Positions 26,252-35,452 of a stretch of DNA of 64,000 nt are shown one piece after another. The stretch is from positions 2,046,001-2,110,000 of the forward strand of contig NZ_CP126156.1 in NCBI RefSeq assembly GCF_030127125.1. The letters are read 5' to 3'. The position numbers and the translations under genes were made by a program. The DNA comes from Halobaculum litoreum. Lineage in GTDB: Archaea; Halobacteriota; Halobacteria; Halobacteriales; Haloferacaceae. The first letter of the stretch is position 1, and every line of letters starts with the position of its first letter. The notes beneath the pieces were generated by a model that searched no databases, had not been told where the DNA came from, and saw nothing but the letters and a program-made list of their open reading frames with translations.

Positions 26252-27291
26252 ATGGACCGACCCGTCGTCGCCGTCGTCCTCGCCGGCGGCACCGGCTCCC
26301 GGCTGTACCCCGCCTCGCGGAGCGACCGCCCCAAGCAGTTCCTCGCGCCCGACGGCGCCGAGGGAGCCTCCTCGCGCGGACCGTCGCGCGCACCGGGTTC
26401 GCGGACGCGACGCTCGTCGCCACCCGGCCCGCGTTCGCCGACGCGGTCCCCGAGCACGCGCCCGACGCGACGGTGGTCGTCGAACCGGCCGGCAAGGACA
26501 CCGGGCCGGCGATGCTGTACGCGACCCACCGCGCCCGCGAGGCCGTCGACGGCGACCCCGTGGTCGTGGTCCTCCCGGCGGACCACCACGTCCCCGACGG
26601 CGACGGGTTCGAGCGGACGATGGCCCGCGGCGCCCGCGTCGCCGCCGCCACCGGTCGCCTCGTCGCCTTCGGCGTGGAGCCGACCCGCCCGGCGACCGGC
26701 TACGGCTACATCGAACCCGGGCCGGCCCGCGGCGTCGGCGACCGCTCGTACCGCGACCTCGCGGCCTTCCACGAGAAGCCGGACGCCGACGCCGCCGACG
26801 GGTACGTCGACGCCGGCTACCTGTGGAACGCTGGGATCTTCGCGTGGACGCCCGAGGCGCTGTTCCGCGAGGCGCGCGACACGCCGCTGGGCCCGCTCGT
26901 CGACGCGCTCGACCGCGACGACCCCGACCCGGCGGCCGGCTTCGAGGCGGTCGACCCCGTCAGCGTCGACTACGCGGTGATGGAGCGCGCCGAGCGGGCC
27001 GCCGTCGTGCCCGCCGCGTTCGCGTGGGACGACCTCGGGGCGTGGGACGCCCTGCGGCGGGTGCTCGACGCCGACGCCGACGGGAACGTCGTCGCCGAGG
27101 GGGCCGAGGCGCTGGCCGTCGACGCAGGGGACAACGTCGTCGCGGCCGACGGCGACACCCACGTGTCGCTGGTCGGCGTCGACGGGCTGTGTGTGGTCGC
27201 GTACGACGACCGCGTACTCGTCGTCCCGGCCGAGCGGGCGGAGGCGGTTCGCGAAGCGGTCGCGACGCTGAAAGAGCAGGGACGGTTCTGA
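26252..27291 (+). pseudogene. manC: Mannose-1-phosphate guanylyltransferase, one frameshift
   Basis: The product makes GDP-mannose from mannose-1-phosphate and GTP for glycan synthesis. The 5' part carries the nucleotidyltransferase signature VLAGGTGSRLYPASRSDRPK. The frame then breaks near 26362-26364, in GAGGGAGCC. The next frame continues with SLLARTVARTGFADATLV, VLPADHHVPD, FHEKPD and GYLWNAGIF, all typical of the ManC family. Adding one G restores a 346-aa protein. The family's usual C-terminal end is present (EAVREAVATLKEQGRF). A single indel in a G-run is most simply a sequencing error. Confidence 0.83.
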
Positions 27292-27342
27292 TCCGGCGTC
27301 GCCGGATCGGCCGACGGGTCGGCGTCGGCGTCGACGACCGGG

Positions 27343-28125
27343 TTACGAGCGGAGCGTCCCGCCGTCGACCGGGAGCGCGGTGCCCGTGACGAACGACGCC
27401 CGCTCGGAGGCGAGGAACGCGACCACGTCGCCGAGTTCGCGCGGGTCGCCGATGCGGTCCAGCGGGACGTCCGCGGCCCAGTCGGCCAGCCCCTCGTCGT
27501 AGTCGTCGACCTCGCCGCGGTCGATGGCGTCCGCGATCAGCTCCTCGATCCGGGCGGTCTCGTGGGCGCCCGGCAACACCGCGTTGGCGCGGACGTCGGG
27601 TGCCCACTCCCGCGAGATCGTCTTCACGAGCCCGATCACCGTCCGCCGGACGGCGTTCGAGAGCACGAGCCCGTCGATGGCCTCCCGCACCGACGTGGAG
27701 GTGATGCAGGTGACGGTGCCCGCGTCGCTGTCCGCGAGGTGGGGGCGCGCCTCGCGGAGCGTCCACACCGCGCTCATCACGAGCGTGTCGAACGCGCCGC
27801 GCCACTGGTCGTCGGTCGTCTCGTCGAAGGTGCCGGGCGGGACGCCGCCGGCGCTGGTGACGACGTGGTCGAGGCCGCCGAACTCGTCGACGGTCGCCGC
27901 GACGAGCGCCGCCACGTCGGCGCGGTCGGTCACGTCCGCCTCGACCGCCAGCACGTCGCCGGGGGCGTCCGAGAGCGCCGCCTCGGCGTCGTCGAGGCGG
28001 GCGGGCGTCCGGCCGCACACGACCACGTTCGCGCCCTCGGCCGCCAGCGAGGCCGCCGCCGCGAAGCCGAGGCCGCTCGAGCTCGCCGTCACCAGCGCCG
28101 TGTCGCCGCCGAGTCGCAGGTCCAT
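27343..28125 (-). CDS. Short-chain dehydrogenase/reductase lacking the YxxxK motif
   Basis: This 260-aa Rossmann-fold protein has TASSSGLGFAAAASLA (cofactor binding), CGRTP, DVTD and NAG-like TSAGG. The C-terminal PVDGGTL is typical of SDRs. The catalytic Tyr-x3-Lys is replaced by Ser-x3-Arg in VLSNAVRRTV, after STS. A subfamily of SDRs annotated as 3-oxoacyl-ACP reductase-like shares this change. Activity is therefore uncertain: it may use other residues or only bind NAD(P). ATG 28123-28125 is the start. It is convergent with manC. Confidence 0.85.
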   Translation of the reverse strand: MDLRLGGDTALVTASSSGLGFAAAASLAAEGANVVVCGRTPARLDDAEAALSDAPGDVLAVEADVTDRADVAALVAATVDEFGGLDHVVTSAGGVPPGTFDETTDDQWRGAFDTLVMSAVWTLREARPHLADSDAGTVTCITSTSVREAIDGLVLSNAVRRTVIGLVKTISREWAPDVRANAVLPGAHETARIEELIADAIDRGEVDDYDEGLADWAADVPLDRIGDPRELGDVVAFLASERASFVTGTALPVDGGTLRS

Positions 28126-28193
28126 ACCCACGGCTGCGGGCGACCGGGACAAAAAGCCGGCTCCGTCGGGACCGACCCGGGGAGCGGGGACCG

Positions 28194-28673
28194 CTACTCC
28201 GACCGGCGGACGCGGACCGCCCCGGTGCCGGTGATCCCGACGAGGATCGGGGCGACGACCTCCCGGCCCTGCACGGCGTCGCCGGCGTGGTCGCTCACGA
28301 GCTTCATCAGGTCCGGGGCGGTGTGGTTCACCTTCACCTCGGCGGCGTCGCAGGCGTCGTACACGCGGTCGGGGACGTCGTAGAGGTCGGTGCCGGCGGC
28401 GATCTCGATCCGGACCGGCGCCGACAGCGCCTCGGCGAACGCGACCGTCTCGCGCGCCTTCTCGACGTTGTCGCGGGCCGACGACTCGACGCTCGACACG
28501 TTCGCGCGGGACGTGCCCAACAGCTCGGCGATGTCGGCCTGCCGCACGTTCCGCTCGCGCAGCGCCAACACCTCGGCCTGCCGACGGGTGAGGACGCTCC
28601 GGTCGGCGTCGAAGCCCGCGCGGTCGAGCAGTTCGGCGACGTCGACCGCGTCGAGGCTCCCCTCGTCTGCCAT
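28194..28673 (-). CDS. Tfx-family DNA-binding regulator
   Basis: This 159-aa protein has an N-terminal Tfx helix-turn-helix: LTRRQAEVLALRERNVRQADIAELLGTSRANVSSVES, then NVEKARETV. Tfx was described in Methanothermobacter as a sequence-specific regulator of the fmdECB operon. The C-terminal domain (about 75-159) contains IEIAAGTDLYDVPDRVYDA, VKVNHTAPDLMKLVSD and GITGTGAVRV, the conserved haloarchaeal Tfx effector half. ATG 28671-28673 gives MADEGSLDAVDVAEL. The targets are unknown. Confidence 0.88.
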   Translation of the reverse strand: MADEGSLDAVDVAELLDRAGFDADRSVLTRRQAEVLALRERNVRQADIAELLGTSRANVSSVESSARDNVEKARETVAFAEALSAPVRIEIAAGTDLYDVPDRVYDACDAAEVKVNHTAPDLMKLVSDHAGDAVQGREVVAPILVGITGTGAVRVRRSE

Positions 28674-28747
28674 ACGACCACTCGAACCCGGGCACACAAA
28701 AAGCATAGTACGGACTGTCCAGCCGCGACCCCCGGGACGGGCGAGCC

Positions 28748-29200
28748 CTACGAGCCCCAGAAGTTGTCGCGTGAGCCCAACCGTTCGCGACGCGACTGCG
28801 GCTCCTCGGCCTCGACGTCGGCCTCCTCCGCGTCCACGTCGGCGTCGCCGTCGAGCTCCTCTTCGTCGGGGAGGCGCTCGACGACGTGTTTCGCCTTCGC
28901 GTGGTTGTGCTTCACGCGGTCGATGCGGACGATGGCCCGCGCCGGCGGGAGGAGTCCGTCGACCATCACGATGAAGCCGTCCTCGGTCCGGCCGACGCCG
29001 GCGCCGCTCTCGTGGATGTCGTCGACCTCCACGACGACCTCCTCGCCGGGTTTCACGGGCTGTTGCTTCAGGTCCGAGATGGGCATGTTGTACTCGTTGC
29101 ACCACTCGGCGCCGCCGCGGTCGCCGTAGTGTTGACAGCCCATCCCCTGGATCCGTTCGGAGAACCGGGGGCAATCGTCGGCGAGTGGACAGTCCGCCAT
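28748..29200 (-). CDS. TRAM-domain RNA-binding protein with N-terminal Cys cluster
   Basis: This 150-aa protein starts at ATG 29200 (MADCPLADDCPRFSERI). The N-terminus holds Cys4, Cys10, Cys22, His24 and Cys34, a likely metal site. A TRAM beta-barrel spans about 50-110 (VKPGEEVVVEVDDIHESGAGVGRTEDG, GLLPPARAIVRI). A Glu/Asp-rich tail ends DNFWGS. TRAM domains bind tRNA or other RNA, and small archaeal TRAM proteins can act as RNA chaperones. Longer upstream starts add nothing recognisable. No operon partner is seen. Confidence 0.87.
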   Translation of the reverse strand: MADCPLADDCPRFSERIQGMGCQHYGDRGGAEWCNEYNMPISDLKQQPVKPGEEVVVEVDDIHESGAGVGRTEDGFIVMVDGLLPPARAIVRIDRVKHNHAKAKHVVERLPDEEELDGDADVDAEEADVEAEEPQSRRERLGSRDNFWGS

Positions 29201-29334
29201 GGCGGACGCTACCTCCGGCACCGCCTAAACGCTTCCGTCTGTGCCGATCGCCGCGGATCGGCCGACTGGGGCGCTCGACCCCGCGGACGGCCCCCCGCCG
29301 AGGGGGTTTTGACCGGGCCGCCCGTACCGCGGCC

Positions 29335-30021
29335 GTGAACCGTCGTGCCCCGGAGTTGGCCCTGCTCACCGGGTTCCTCCTCGCGGTCCCGATCGCGGCG
29401 TTCGCCGGGTGGGCGAGCGGCGACGTCACGCCGTCGCTGCTCACCGGCGTCGGGCTCCTCTACCCGTTCGCGCTGTACGCCGTCTACCACGACGACGACC
29501 CGACCACGGTGCTCCCGCCGCGGGTCGTCGCCGTCGTGGGGACGCTGGCCGGCCTCGTCCTCGTCGGCGACGCCGTCGCGACGGCCGGCGCCCGGCTGCC
29601 GGTCGCGGTGCTCCGGGGGACGTTCCTCGGCCTCCTCGTGGCCGCGCCCACGTGGGCGTACGGCGTCGTCTACACCCCCGCCCGACGGCTCCCCGACGGC
29701 CGGGCGTTCCTCGTCGCCGGCGGCGTCGCGGGCGCGGCGTTGCTGCTCGCCGGCCTGCTCGTCGCCACCCCGTTCGGCGCGGCGTCGGCGCTCGTCGTGT
29801 GGGTGCTGGGCGCGCTCGCGGCCCGGGTGGCCGGCTTCTACGCGACCGAGGACAGCCGACTGGTCGCCGTCGGGGTCGGCGTCGTCCTCGGCGTCGGCGT
29901 CCTGTTCGCGGCGCTGCTCGCCGGTGCGGTGTCGACGGCGGCGGTGCTCTCGTCCGTCGCGTTGGCGCTCGCCCCCGCCGTCTACTACGGACTCACCGTC
30001 GAGACCGCCTCGTTCGAGTGA
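29335..30021 (+). CDS. Multi-spanning membrane protein, 228 aa
   Basis: GTG 29335 starts VNRRAPELALLTGFLLAVP. Seven or so hydrophobic helices run the length of the protein (for example LLTGVGLLYPFALYAVY, VVAVVGTLAGLVLVG, LVAGGVAGAALLLAGLLV), with few charged residues. The C-terminus is VYYGLTVETASFE. No transport, protease or redox motif is visible. It looks like one of the many haloarchaeal poorly characterised integral membrane proteins. It is divergent from the TRAM gene. Confidence 0.72.
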   Translation: MNRRAPELALLTGFLLAVPIAAFAGWASGDVTPSLLTGVGLLYPFALYAVYHDDDPTTVLPPRVVAVVGTLAGLVLVGDAVATAGARLPVAVLRGTFLGLLVAAPTWAYGVVYTPARRLPDGRAFLVAGGVAGAALLLAGLLVATPFGAASALVVWVLGALAARVAGFYATEDSRLVAVGVGVVLGVGVLFAALLAGAVSTAAVLSSVALALAPAVYYGLTVETASFE

Positions 30022-30198
30022 CGGGGGGCCGCTTCGCCAGGGTGCGGCCGCTCGCGATCGTGGCTGACAGGCGACCCCGCTCTCGGCACCGCGAGCGCGC
30101 CGTCGGGTCGCACACCCGCCGTCCGGCGCGCCGTGTCGGTCAGCGCATCGGCGACGCTGGGCGCGGTCTCCGATTTCAACGTTCGGTCGACGGGGGCG

Positions 30199-30678
30199 TC
30201 ACAGGAACTCCGCCACGTCGGAGTACCACATGTCGTGGTCGTCGACGCGGTCGACGCGCTCGGCGATGTCGACGGCGAGCGCGTGCCAGCACCGCTCGTC
30301 GGGGTCGGAGGTGTCGAGGTTGTACGTCGCGTCCTGACAGTCGCAGCCGCCCCCCTCCACGATGTGCTCGGTGCGGTAGCCGACGACGACCGTGAAGTCG
30401 CGGTACCCCTTCACCCGGCCCTCGGCGACGGCCTCGATGGCGCGGCGACCGCGGTCGCCGTGGGTGCCGATGATCTCCCGGACGACGGGGGGCCGGAGTT
30501 CGCCCGCGGCCGCGAGGGCGGCGCGCCAGTCGTCCGCCGCGAGGGCGGCGCGCCAGTCGTCCGCCGCGAGGGCGGCGAGCGAGTCGGCGTCCGCCGCGGG
30601 GCCGGCGGCGTCCCCGTCGCCGACCGCGTCGCTCCCGGTCGCCGGCTCCGGATCCCCGCCGCCGTCGCCGCGTGTCAC
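30199..30678 (-). CDS. SWIM zinc-finger protein
   Basis: This protein of about 159 aa starts at GTG 30678 (an upstream ATG at 30789 would give 196 aa). The SWIM motif Cys-x-Cys-xn-Cys-x-His is present as [10 protein letters not shown], followed by [17 protein letters not shown] domains bind DNA or proteins. Upstream of it the protein has a conserved [20 protein letters not shown] block. The N-terminal third is low-complexity and contains a 9-aa tandem repeat AALAADDWR. The function in haloarchaea is unknown. Confidence 0.78.
   Translation of the reverse strand: MTRGDGGGDPEPATGSDAVGDGDAAGPAADADSLAALAADDWRAALAADDWRAALAAAGELRPPVVREIIGTHGDRGRRAIEAVAEGRVKGYRDFTVVVGYRTEHIVEGGGCDCQDATYNLDTSDPDERCWHALAVDIAERVDRVDDHDMWYSDVAEFL
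30511..30575. repeat. 27-bp tandem repeat inside the SWIM-protein gene
   Basis: Two exact 27-bp copies begin at 30511 and 30538, and a partial third begins at 30565. The unit is in frame and encodes AALAADDWR on the minus strand. Length change by replication slippage would keep the frame. Confidence 0.8.
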
Positions 30679-30800
30679 GTCACGGCCGTTGGCGTGGCCG
30701 TGGCAAAACGCTTCGGACGGGGCGACTCGGGGTCGCGCCGGCCGGCGGGCGGCGCTCGATTCCACGGGGGTTAACCGCGCGGGCGGCACACCACGAGCAA

Positions 30801-31915
30801 ATGGAGGTCACGGAGGGCGGCGTCACCGTCAAGGTGGAGGGCGCGCGCGACGGCGCGAGCGAGGGGCGCGCCGACGAGGTGTTCTACAACCCGGAGATGG
30901 AGTTGAACCGCGACGTCACCGTCGCCGTCCTCCGGGCGTACGCCGAGCGCGAGCCGCGCGCGGAGACGTACCTCGACGCGATGGCCGCCTCCGGCGTCCG
31001 CGCCGCGCGGGCGGCCGCCGAGGGGTACGACGCGACCGCCGCCGCGTCGACGCCGAGGCGGTCGCGCTCGCCGCCCGCAACCTCGCCGAGTACGGCGGCG
31101 AGGCCGTCCAGCGCGACGCGAACGCGCTGCTCCACGAGGGCTTCTTCGACGTCGTCGACGTCGACCCGTACGGCTCGCCGATGCCGTTCGTCGACGCGGC
31201 GGTCGCGGGCACCCGGAACCTCCTGTGCGTCACGGCGACCGACACCGCGCCGCTGTGTGGCGCCCACTTCGAGTCCGGCGTCCGCCGCTACGACACGGTC
31301 CCGCGCAACACCGAGTACCACCCGGAGATGGGCCTGCGCGTGCTGATCGGCGCGCTCGTGCGCCGGGCGGCCAGCCGCGACAAGGCCGCCGTCCCGGTCT
31401 GCTCGCACGTCTCGCGCCACTACGCCCGGACGTACCTCGAACTGGAGGCGAACGCGACGGAGGCGAACGCCGCGCTGGAGGAACTGGGGTTCGTCCACCA
31501 CTGCCAGGACTGCCTCGAACGCGACCACGAGTTCGGCCGGCTCCCCGACGCGCCGGAGGTGTGCCCCGACTGCGGGTCGCGGCGGGTCGTCACCGCCGGC
31601 CCGATCTGGCTGGGCCCCGTCGCCGAGCCGTCGTTCGTCGAGCGCGTCTCGGACGCGGTCACCGACGACATGGGCGAGGCGAAACGCGCCCGGAAACTGC
31701 TCGACACCGTCGCCGGCGAGCCGGACCGCCCGACCCACTACGACCAACACCGCCTGTACAAGCAGTGGAGCCGCCCCGCCATCGGGATGGAGGAGTTCGT
31801 CGCGGCGCTGCGCGACGCCGGCTTCGCGGCCGCCCGCGCCCACTACTCCGGCACCGCGTTCAAGACCGACGCGACCGTCGCCGAGATGCGCGACGTCACC
31901 GCCGACCTCGGCTGA
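30801..31915 (+). pseudogene. trm1: tRNA (guanine(26)-N2)-dimethyltransferase Trm1, one frameshift
   Basis: Trm1 methylates G26 of tRNA using S-adenosylmethionine. The 5' part has [22 protein letters not shown] and [15 protein letters not shown], the SAM-binding start. A one-base loss near 31038-31046 then shifts the frame. The next frame continues with [32 protein letters not shown] (catalytic-type DPYG), [11 protein letters not shown] and CPDCGSRR (zinc site). Restoring one base gives 371 aa, the family's usual length. No other damage is visible, so the break is probably a sequence error. Confidence 0.85.
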
Positions 31916-32029
31916 CGACGCCGCGCTCGCCGCCGCCGGGGGTCGGGCGGGGTCGAGTGTGGGCGAGCGGGAACGGGCGCCGGGGCGCGACCGCCGGCTT
32001 CTTGTCCCTTCGCCGGCAACACGGTTGGT

Positions 32030-32842
32030 GTGTCCGGCGACTCCCGCGACACGGCGGACGACCGGACGGCGCCCGTCGGGGCGGCGGCGACGGTCGTCGC
32101 CGTCGCGCGGGCCCTTCGCCGTGCCGACGCCACGTTCGTCGCCGGGAGCCTCGCGTACTACAGCATCGTCGCCGTGCTGCCGGTCGCCGTGTTGGCCGTC
32201 GCGCTCGTCGCCGCCGTCGGCGGCCGGCCGGTCGCGGCGGGCGCGGTCGCCGCCGGCGGCGACCTCCTGACCGAGCGGGGACGGACGTTCCTGCGCGGCT
32301 CGCTCGGCGACGTCGCCGATCGACGGGGGATCGCCGTCGTCGCGGGACTGCTCGTGTGCTTCTCGGTGGTCCAGCTGTTCCGCGGCCTCGACCGCGCGTT
32401 CGCGGCGGTGTACCGCGGGGACGAGCGGGGGATCCTCAGCCGGCTGCGGGACACCCTGTTCGCCTTCGGCGTCGGCGCGCTCGGCGTCGCCGCCGTCGTC
32501 GTCGCCGGCGGCGCCCTCTCGCTGTACGCCAACGAGTCGCTGGTGCGCGTCGCCGTCCCCGCGACGGTGTTCGCGCTGTCGGCGGTCGCGCTGTTCCCGC
32601 TGTTCTACGCGCTCCCGGCCGCCGAGGTGACCCGTACCGAGGTCGTGCCCGGGACGGTCGTCGCCGCCGCCGGGTGGACGCTCACCGGGGCGGTGGTGGC
32701 CCGCTTCGCCGGCGGCGCCGGCCGGATCGGCATCTACGGCGCCATCGGCGGGCTGGTCGTGCTCGTGACGTGGTTCTACGCCGCGAACCTCCTCGTGCTC
32801 GTGGGGGCGGCGACGAACGCGGTCCTCGCCGGCCGGGCCTGA
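32030..32842 (+). CDS. YihY/UPF0761-family membrane protein (first copy)
   Basis: This 270-aa integral membrane protein starts at GTG 32030. It carries the family signature FVAGSLAYYSIVAVLPVAVL near residue 38 and RGLDRAFAAVY near residue 122. Four to five further helices follow, ending VLVGAATNAVLAGRA. The family is widespread and was once called ribonuclease BN by mistake; a transport or envelope role is likely but unproven. A paralogue follows at 32956. Confidence 0.83.
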   Translation: MSGDSRDTADDRTAPVGAAATVVAVARALRRADATFVAGSLAYYSIVAVLPVAVLAVALVAAVGGRPVAAGAVAAGGDLLTERGRTFLRGSLGDVADRRGIAVVAGLLVCFSVVQLFRGLDRAFAAVYRGDERGILSRLRDTLFAFGVGALGVAAVVVAGGALSLYANESLVRVAVPATVFALSAVALFPLFYALPAAEVTRTEVVPGTVVAAAGWTLTGAVVARFAGGAGRIGIYGAIGGLVVLVTWFYAANLLVLVGAATNAVLAGRA

Positions 32843-32955
32843 GCCGGTCGAGCCCGAGCCGACCGGGCCCGGCGCCCCGGAGGGACCGCCGGCGACGCTC
32901 CCGTCGGGGGAAACGCACCCGTGCGCTTTTCTCGCGCTCGCGTGAACCGTCACGT

Positions 32956-33861
32956 GTGGCTACTGACGGTCCCCCGAACGGCGGCGCCGCGGCGCGGGCG
33001 GTCGACCTCGCGCGCGCGGTGGCGTCGCTGACCGCCGACCGGAACGTGACGTTCCTCGCGGCCAGCGTCGCCTACTACGCGTTCGTCTCGCTGCTGCCGG
33101 CCGCCGTGCTCGCGCTCGTGATCGCGGTGACGGTCGGCGGCGAACGGCTCGCGGCCGCCGTCATCGAGGCGAGCGCGGGCGTGTTGACCGAGACCGGCCA
33201 GCAGGTGCTCGTCGACGCCCTCCTCGGGAGCGCCGGACAGGGGTCGGTGACGCTGATCAGCCTGCCGCTGACGCTGTGGGGCGCGCTCAAGGTGTTGCGC
33301 GGCCTCGACATCGCGTTCACGCAGGTGTACGGCGGCGTCGAGACGGAGGGGCTCCTCGACCAGCTGCGCGACGCGCTCGTCGTCGCCGCCAGCGTCGGCG
33401 GCGGCCTCGTGGCGATGGTGGTGTTGGGCAGCGTCGTCGCCGCCGTCGGCGTCGGGCCGGTCGCGGCGGTCGCCGGGCTCCTCGCGCTCCCGGCGCTGTT
33501 GACGGTCGCGTTCCTCCCGATGTACTACGTGTTCCCGAGCGTGGACGTGACGCTGCGCGAGGCGCTCCCGGGCGCCGTGTTCGCCGGCGTCGGCTGGGCC
33601 GTCCTCCAGGCCGCCTTCCAGGCGTACGTCGAGTTCCAGAACGCCCGCGGCGGCGGGCAGGCGGCGCTGTACGGCGTCCTCGGGGCGGTGTTGCTCCTCG
33701 TGACGTTCCTCTACTTCGGCGCGACGCTGGTGTTGGTGGGGGCGGTGATCAACGCCGTACTCGCGGGGCGCCACCGCCACGAGGGCGGTCGCGCGGCCGA
33801 TCCGGGCGCCCGCGACGTGGAAGACCGGCAACGTAAAGGGACGGACGCGCGTGCGGAGTGA
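32956..33861 (+). CDS. YihY/UPF0761-family membrane protein (second copy)
   Basis: This 301-aa paralogue of the preceding gene starts at GTG 32956. It shares TFLAASVAYYAFVSLLPAAV, RGLDIAFTQVYGG and a C-terminal VLVGAVINAVLAG block. It has a longer charged tail (GGRAADPGARDVEDRQRKG). It lies 113 bp after its neighbour and three bases before the next gene, so it is probably co-transcribed with the downstream membrane genes. Tandem copies are common in haloarchaea; their specific roles are unknown. Confidence 0.85.
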   Translation: MATDGPPNGGAAARAVDLARAVASLTADRNVTFLAASVAYYAFVSLLPAAVLALVIAVTVGGERLAAAVIEASAGVLTETGQQVLVDALLGSAGQGSVTLISLPLTLWGALKVLRGLDIAFTQVYGGVETEGLLDQLRDALVVAASVGGGLVAMVVLGSVVAAVGVGPVAAVAGLLALPALLTVAFLPMYYVFPSVDVTLREALPGAVFAGVGWAVLQAAFQAYVEFQNARGGGQAALYGVLGAVLLLVTFLYFGATLVLVGAVINAVLAGRHRHEGGRAADPGARDVEDRQRKGTDARAE

Positions 33862-33864
33862 CGA

Positions 33865-34281
33865 ATGAGCGGCGACACCGCGGACGCCGGGGCGGACGCC
33901 GAGCGCGAGGACGACGGCCGACCCGCGCCCGACATCGGCGAGTTGGACGAGCGCGTCGCCGAGCTCCGGGCGGACCTCGACGCCATCGACGACCGCACGG
34001 TGAAGAAGCCCGCGCTCGAGGCGGAGCTGAAGCGGTACGTGCGCAAGCGGCTGCGCCGCGGGCACGCCCGCGGCTGGGGACCGTACCTCGTCCTCCTGTA
34101 CGGCACGGTGATGGTCCTCGGGGCGTTCCGGTGGCTCGACGACTGGTTCGCCATCGGCGCGATGATCGTGTTGTTCCTCTCGACGCTCGGCCTGTACACG
34201 CTGTTCGTGCTCGTCGGCGTCGGGCTGAACGTCGTCGAGGTCCCCTGGAAGGCGCTCGACGCCGTCCGGGACCGTCGCTGA
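33865..34281 (+). CDS. Two-helix membrane protein, 138 aa
   Basis: ATG 33865 lies three bases after the YihY stop. An acidic N-terminus with a predicted coiled coil (ELDERVAELRADLDAID) is followed by a basic stretch (KRYVRKRLRRGHARG). Two transmembrane helices follow, YLVLLYGTVMVLGAFRWL and IGAMIVLFLSTLGLYTLFVL. The C-terminus is WKALDAVRDRR. It recalls other small haloarchaeal membrane proteins of unknown function. The position between YihY and PAP2 genes suggests a membrane-related job. Confidence 0.75.
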   Translation: MSGDTADAGADAEREDDGRPAPDIGELDERVAELRADLDAIDDRTVKKPALEAELKRYVRKRLRRGHARGWGPYLVLLYGTVMVLGAFRWLDDWFAIGAMIVLFLSTLGLYTLFVLVGVGLNVVEVPWKALDAVRDRR

Positions 34282-34290
34282 GGTGGCGTC

Positions 34291-35340
34291 GTGTCCGACC
34301 ACGGCCTGATCACCGGTCCCGCGCTCGCGCTCCCCGAGTGGCTCGTCGTCGTCGCCGTCCTCCTCACGCAGCTGGGCGACGCGTGGTTCCTCTACCTCGG
34401 GCTCGGGCTCCTCTACTGGCTCGGCGACCGCCGGCTGGCGGCCAACCCGCGCAGCGTCGGCGCCACGCTGATCGCCGTCGGCCTCGGCGCGCTCGCGATC
34501 ACCGTCGGCCTCAAGAGCCTGTTCGCGCTCGGGCGCCCGCCCGGCGCCGGGGAGGCGGCCGTGCCCCTCTGGATCCCCGCCGTCGCCGCCGACGTCTACG
34601 CGGGCGCCGCCACCGGCGACGGCTTCTCGTTCCCCTCCGGGCACGCCATCGGCGCGACGATGGTGTACGGCGGGCTCGCGACGTTCCTCGACGTGTGGGA
34701 CCGACGCACCCGACTCCGCGTGGCCGGCGTGCTGATCGCCGTCGTCGCGCTCACCCGCGTCGTCCTCGGCGTCCACTACCTCGTCGACGTGGTCGCCGGC
34801 GTCGCCGTCGGGGTCGCGGGCCTCGTGGCGTTCCAGCGGGTCGCCCGGTCGGGGTTCCGACCCCGGCCGGACCGCGCGTTCTTCTTCGCCGCCGGACTGG
34901 GCCTCGGCGCCGTCGTCCTCGCGGCCGCCGGCGGCCACGGGGCGGAGGTGCTGGAGGCGGGGATCGCGCTCGGGGGCGGCCTCGGCGGCTACGCCGTCTG
35001 GCGCGTGCGCGGCACCGAGACGGCGCCCGTCGGCCGCGTCGACACCGTCGTCGGGCTCGGCGTGATCGGCGTCCTGTTCGGGTCCGCCTACGGGATCGCC
35101 TCCGTCGGCCTCCCGTACGTGTTCGGCGTCGTCCCCGACACGACGCCGTTCCGACTGCTCGCGGTGCTCCCGCTGTCGTTCGTCGGCGTGGCGGTGATCG
35201 TCGCGTGGCCCACGCTCGTCGCTCGGGCGCGCGCGACGCGGGGACGCGACGACGGCGGCGGCGAGTCGGAGTCGGCGTCCGTCGGCGACCTCATCACCGA
35301 GGCCGAGCCCGTCGCCGACGACGGCGAGGAGTCGCGATAG
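34291..35340 (+). CDS. PAP2-superfamily membrane phosphatase
   Basis: This 349-aa membrane protein starts at GTG 34291. It has the three phosphatase motifs: KSLFALGRP (K-x6-RP), FPSGHA (PSGH) and [16 protein letters not shown] (SR-x5-H-x3-D type, here TR). Family members remove phosphate from lipids such as undecaprenyl or dolichyl pyrophosphate and phosphatidic acid, at the outer membrane face. Helices fill the rest, with a polar tail ([14 protein letters not shown]). It is the last gene of the run that starts with the YihY copies. A lipid-carrier recycling role is a reasonable inference. Confidence 0.87.
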   Translation: MSDHGLITGPALALPEWLVVVAVLLTQLGDAWFLYLGLGLLYWLGDRRLAANPRSVGATLIAVGLGALAITVGLKSLFALGRPPGAGEAAVPLWIPAVAADVYAGAATGDGFSFPSGHAIGATMVYGGLATFLDVWDRRTRLRVAGVLIAVVALTRVVLGVHYLVDVVAGVAVGVAGLVAFQRVARSGFRPRPDRAFFFAAGLGLGAVVLAAAGGHGAEVLEAGIALGGGLGGYAVWRVRGTETAPVGRVDTVVGLGVIGVLFGSAYGIASVGLPYVFGVVPDTTPFRLLAVLPLSFVGVAVIVAWPTLVARARATRGRDDGGGESESASVGDLITEAEPVADDGEESR

Positions 35341-35452
35341 CCGGCGACGGACGGCGAGCGCGGGCGTCGTGCCGGACGGTCGGGGACGACGGCGCCGCCG
35401 CTGGGGACGCGAGCCGCCGAAAGAACGGGTGGTCGTGGGTGTGGGCCGACGC

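Noticed and set aside
30511..30575. Short tandem repeats considered as a CRISPR array
   Set aside because: Repeats are contiguous without spacers, in frame and inside a coding gene.
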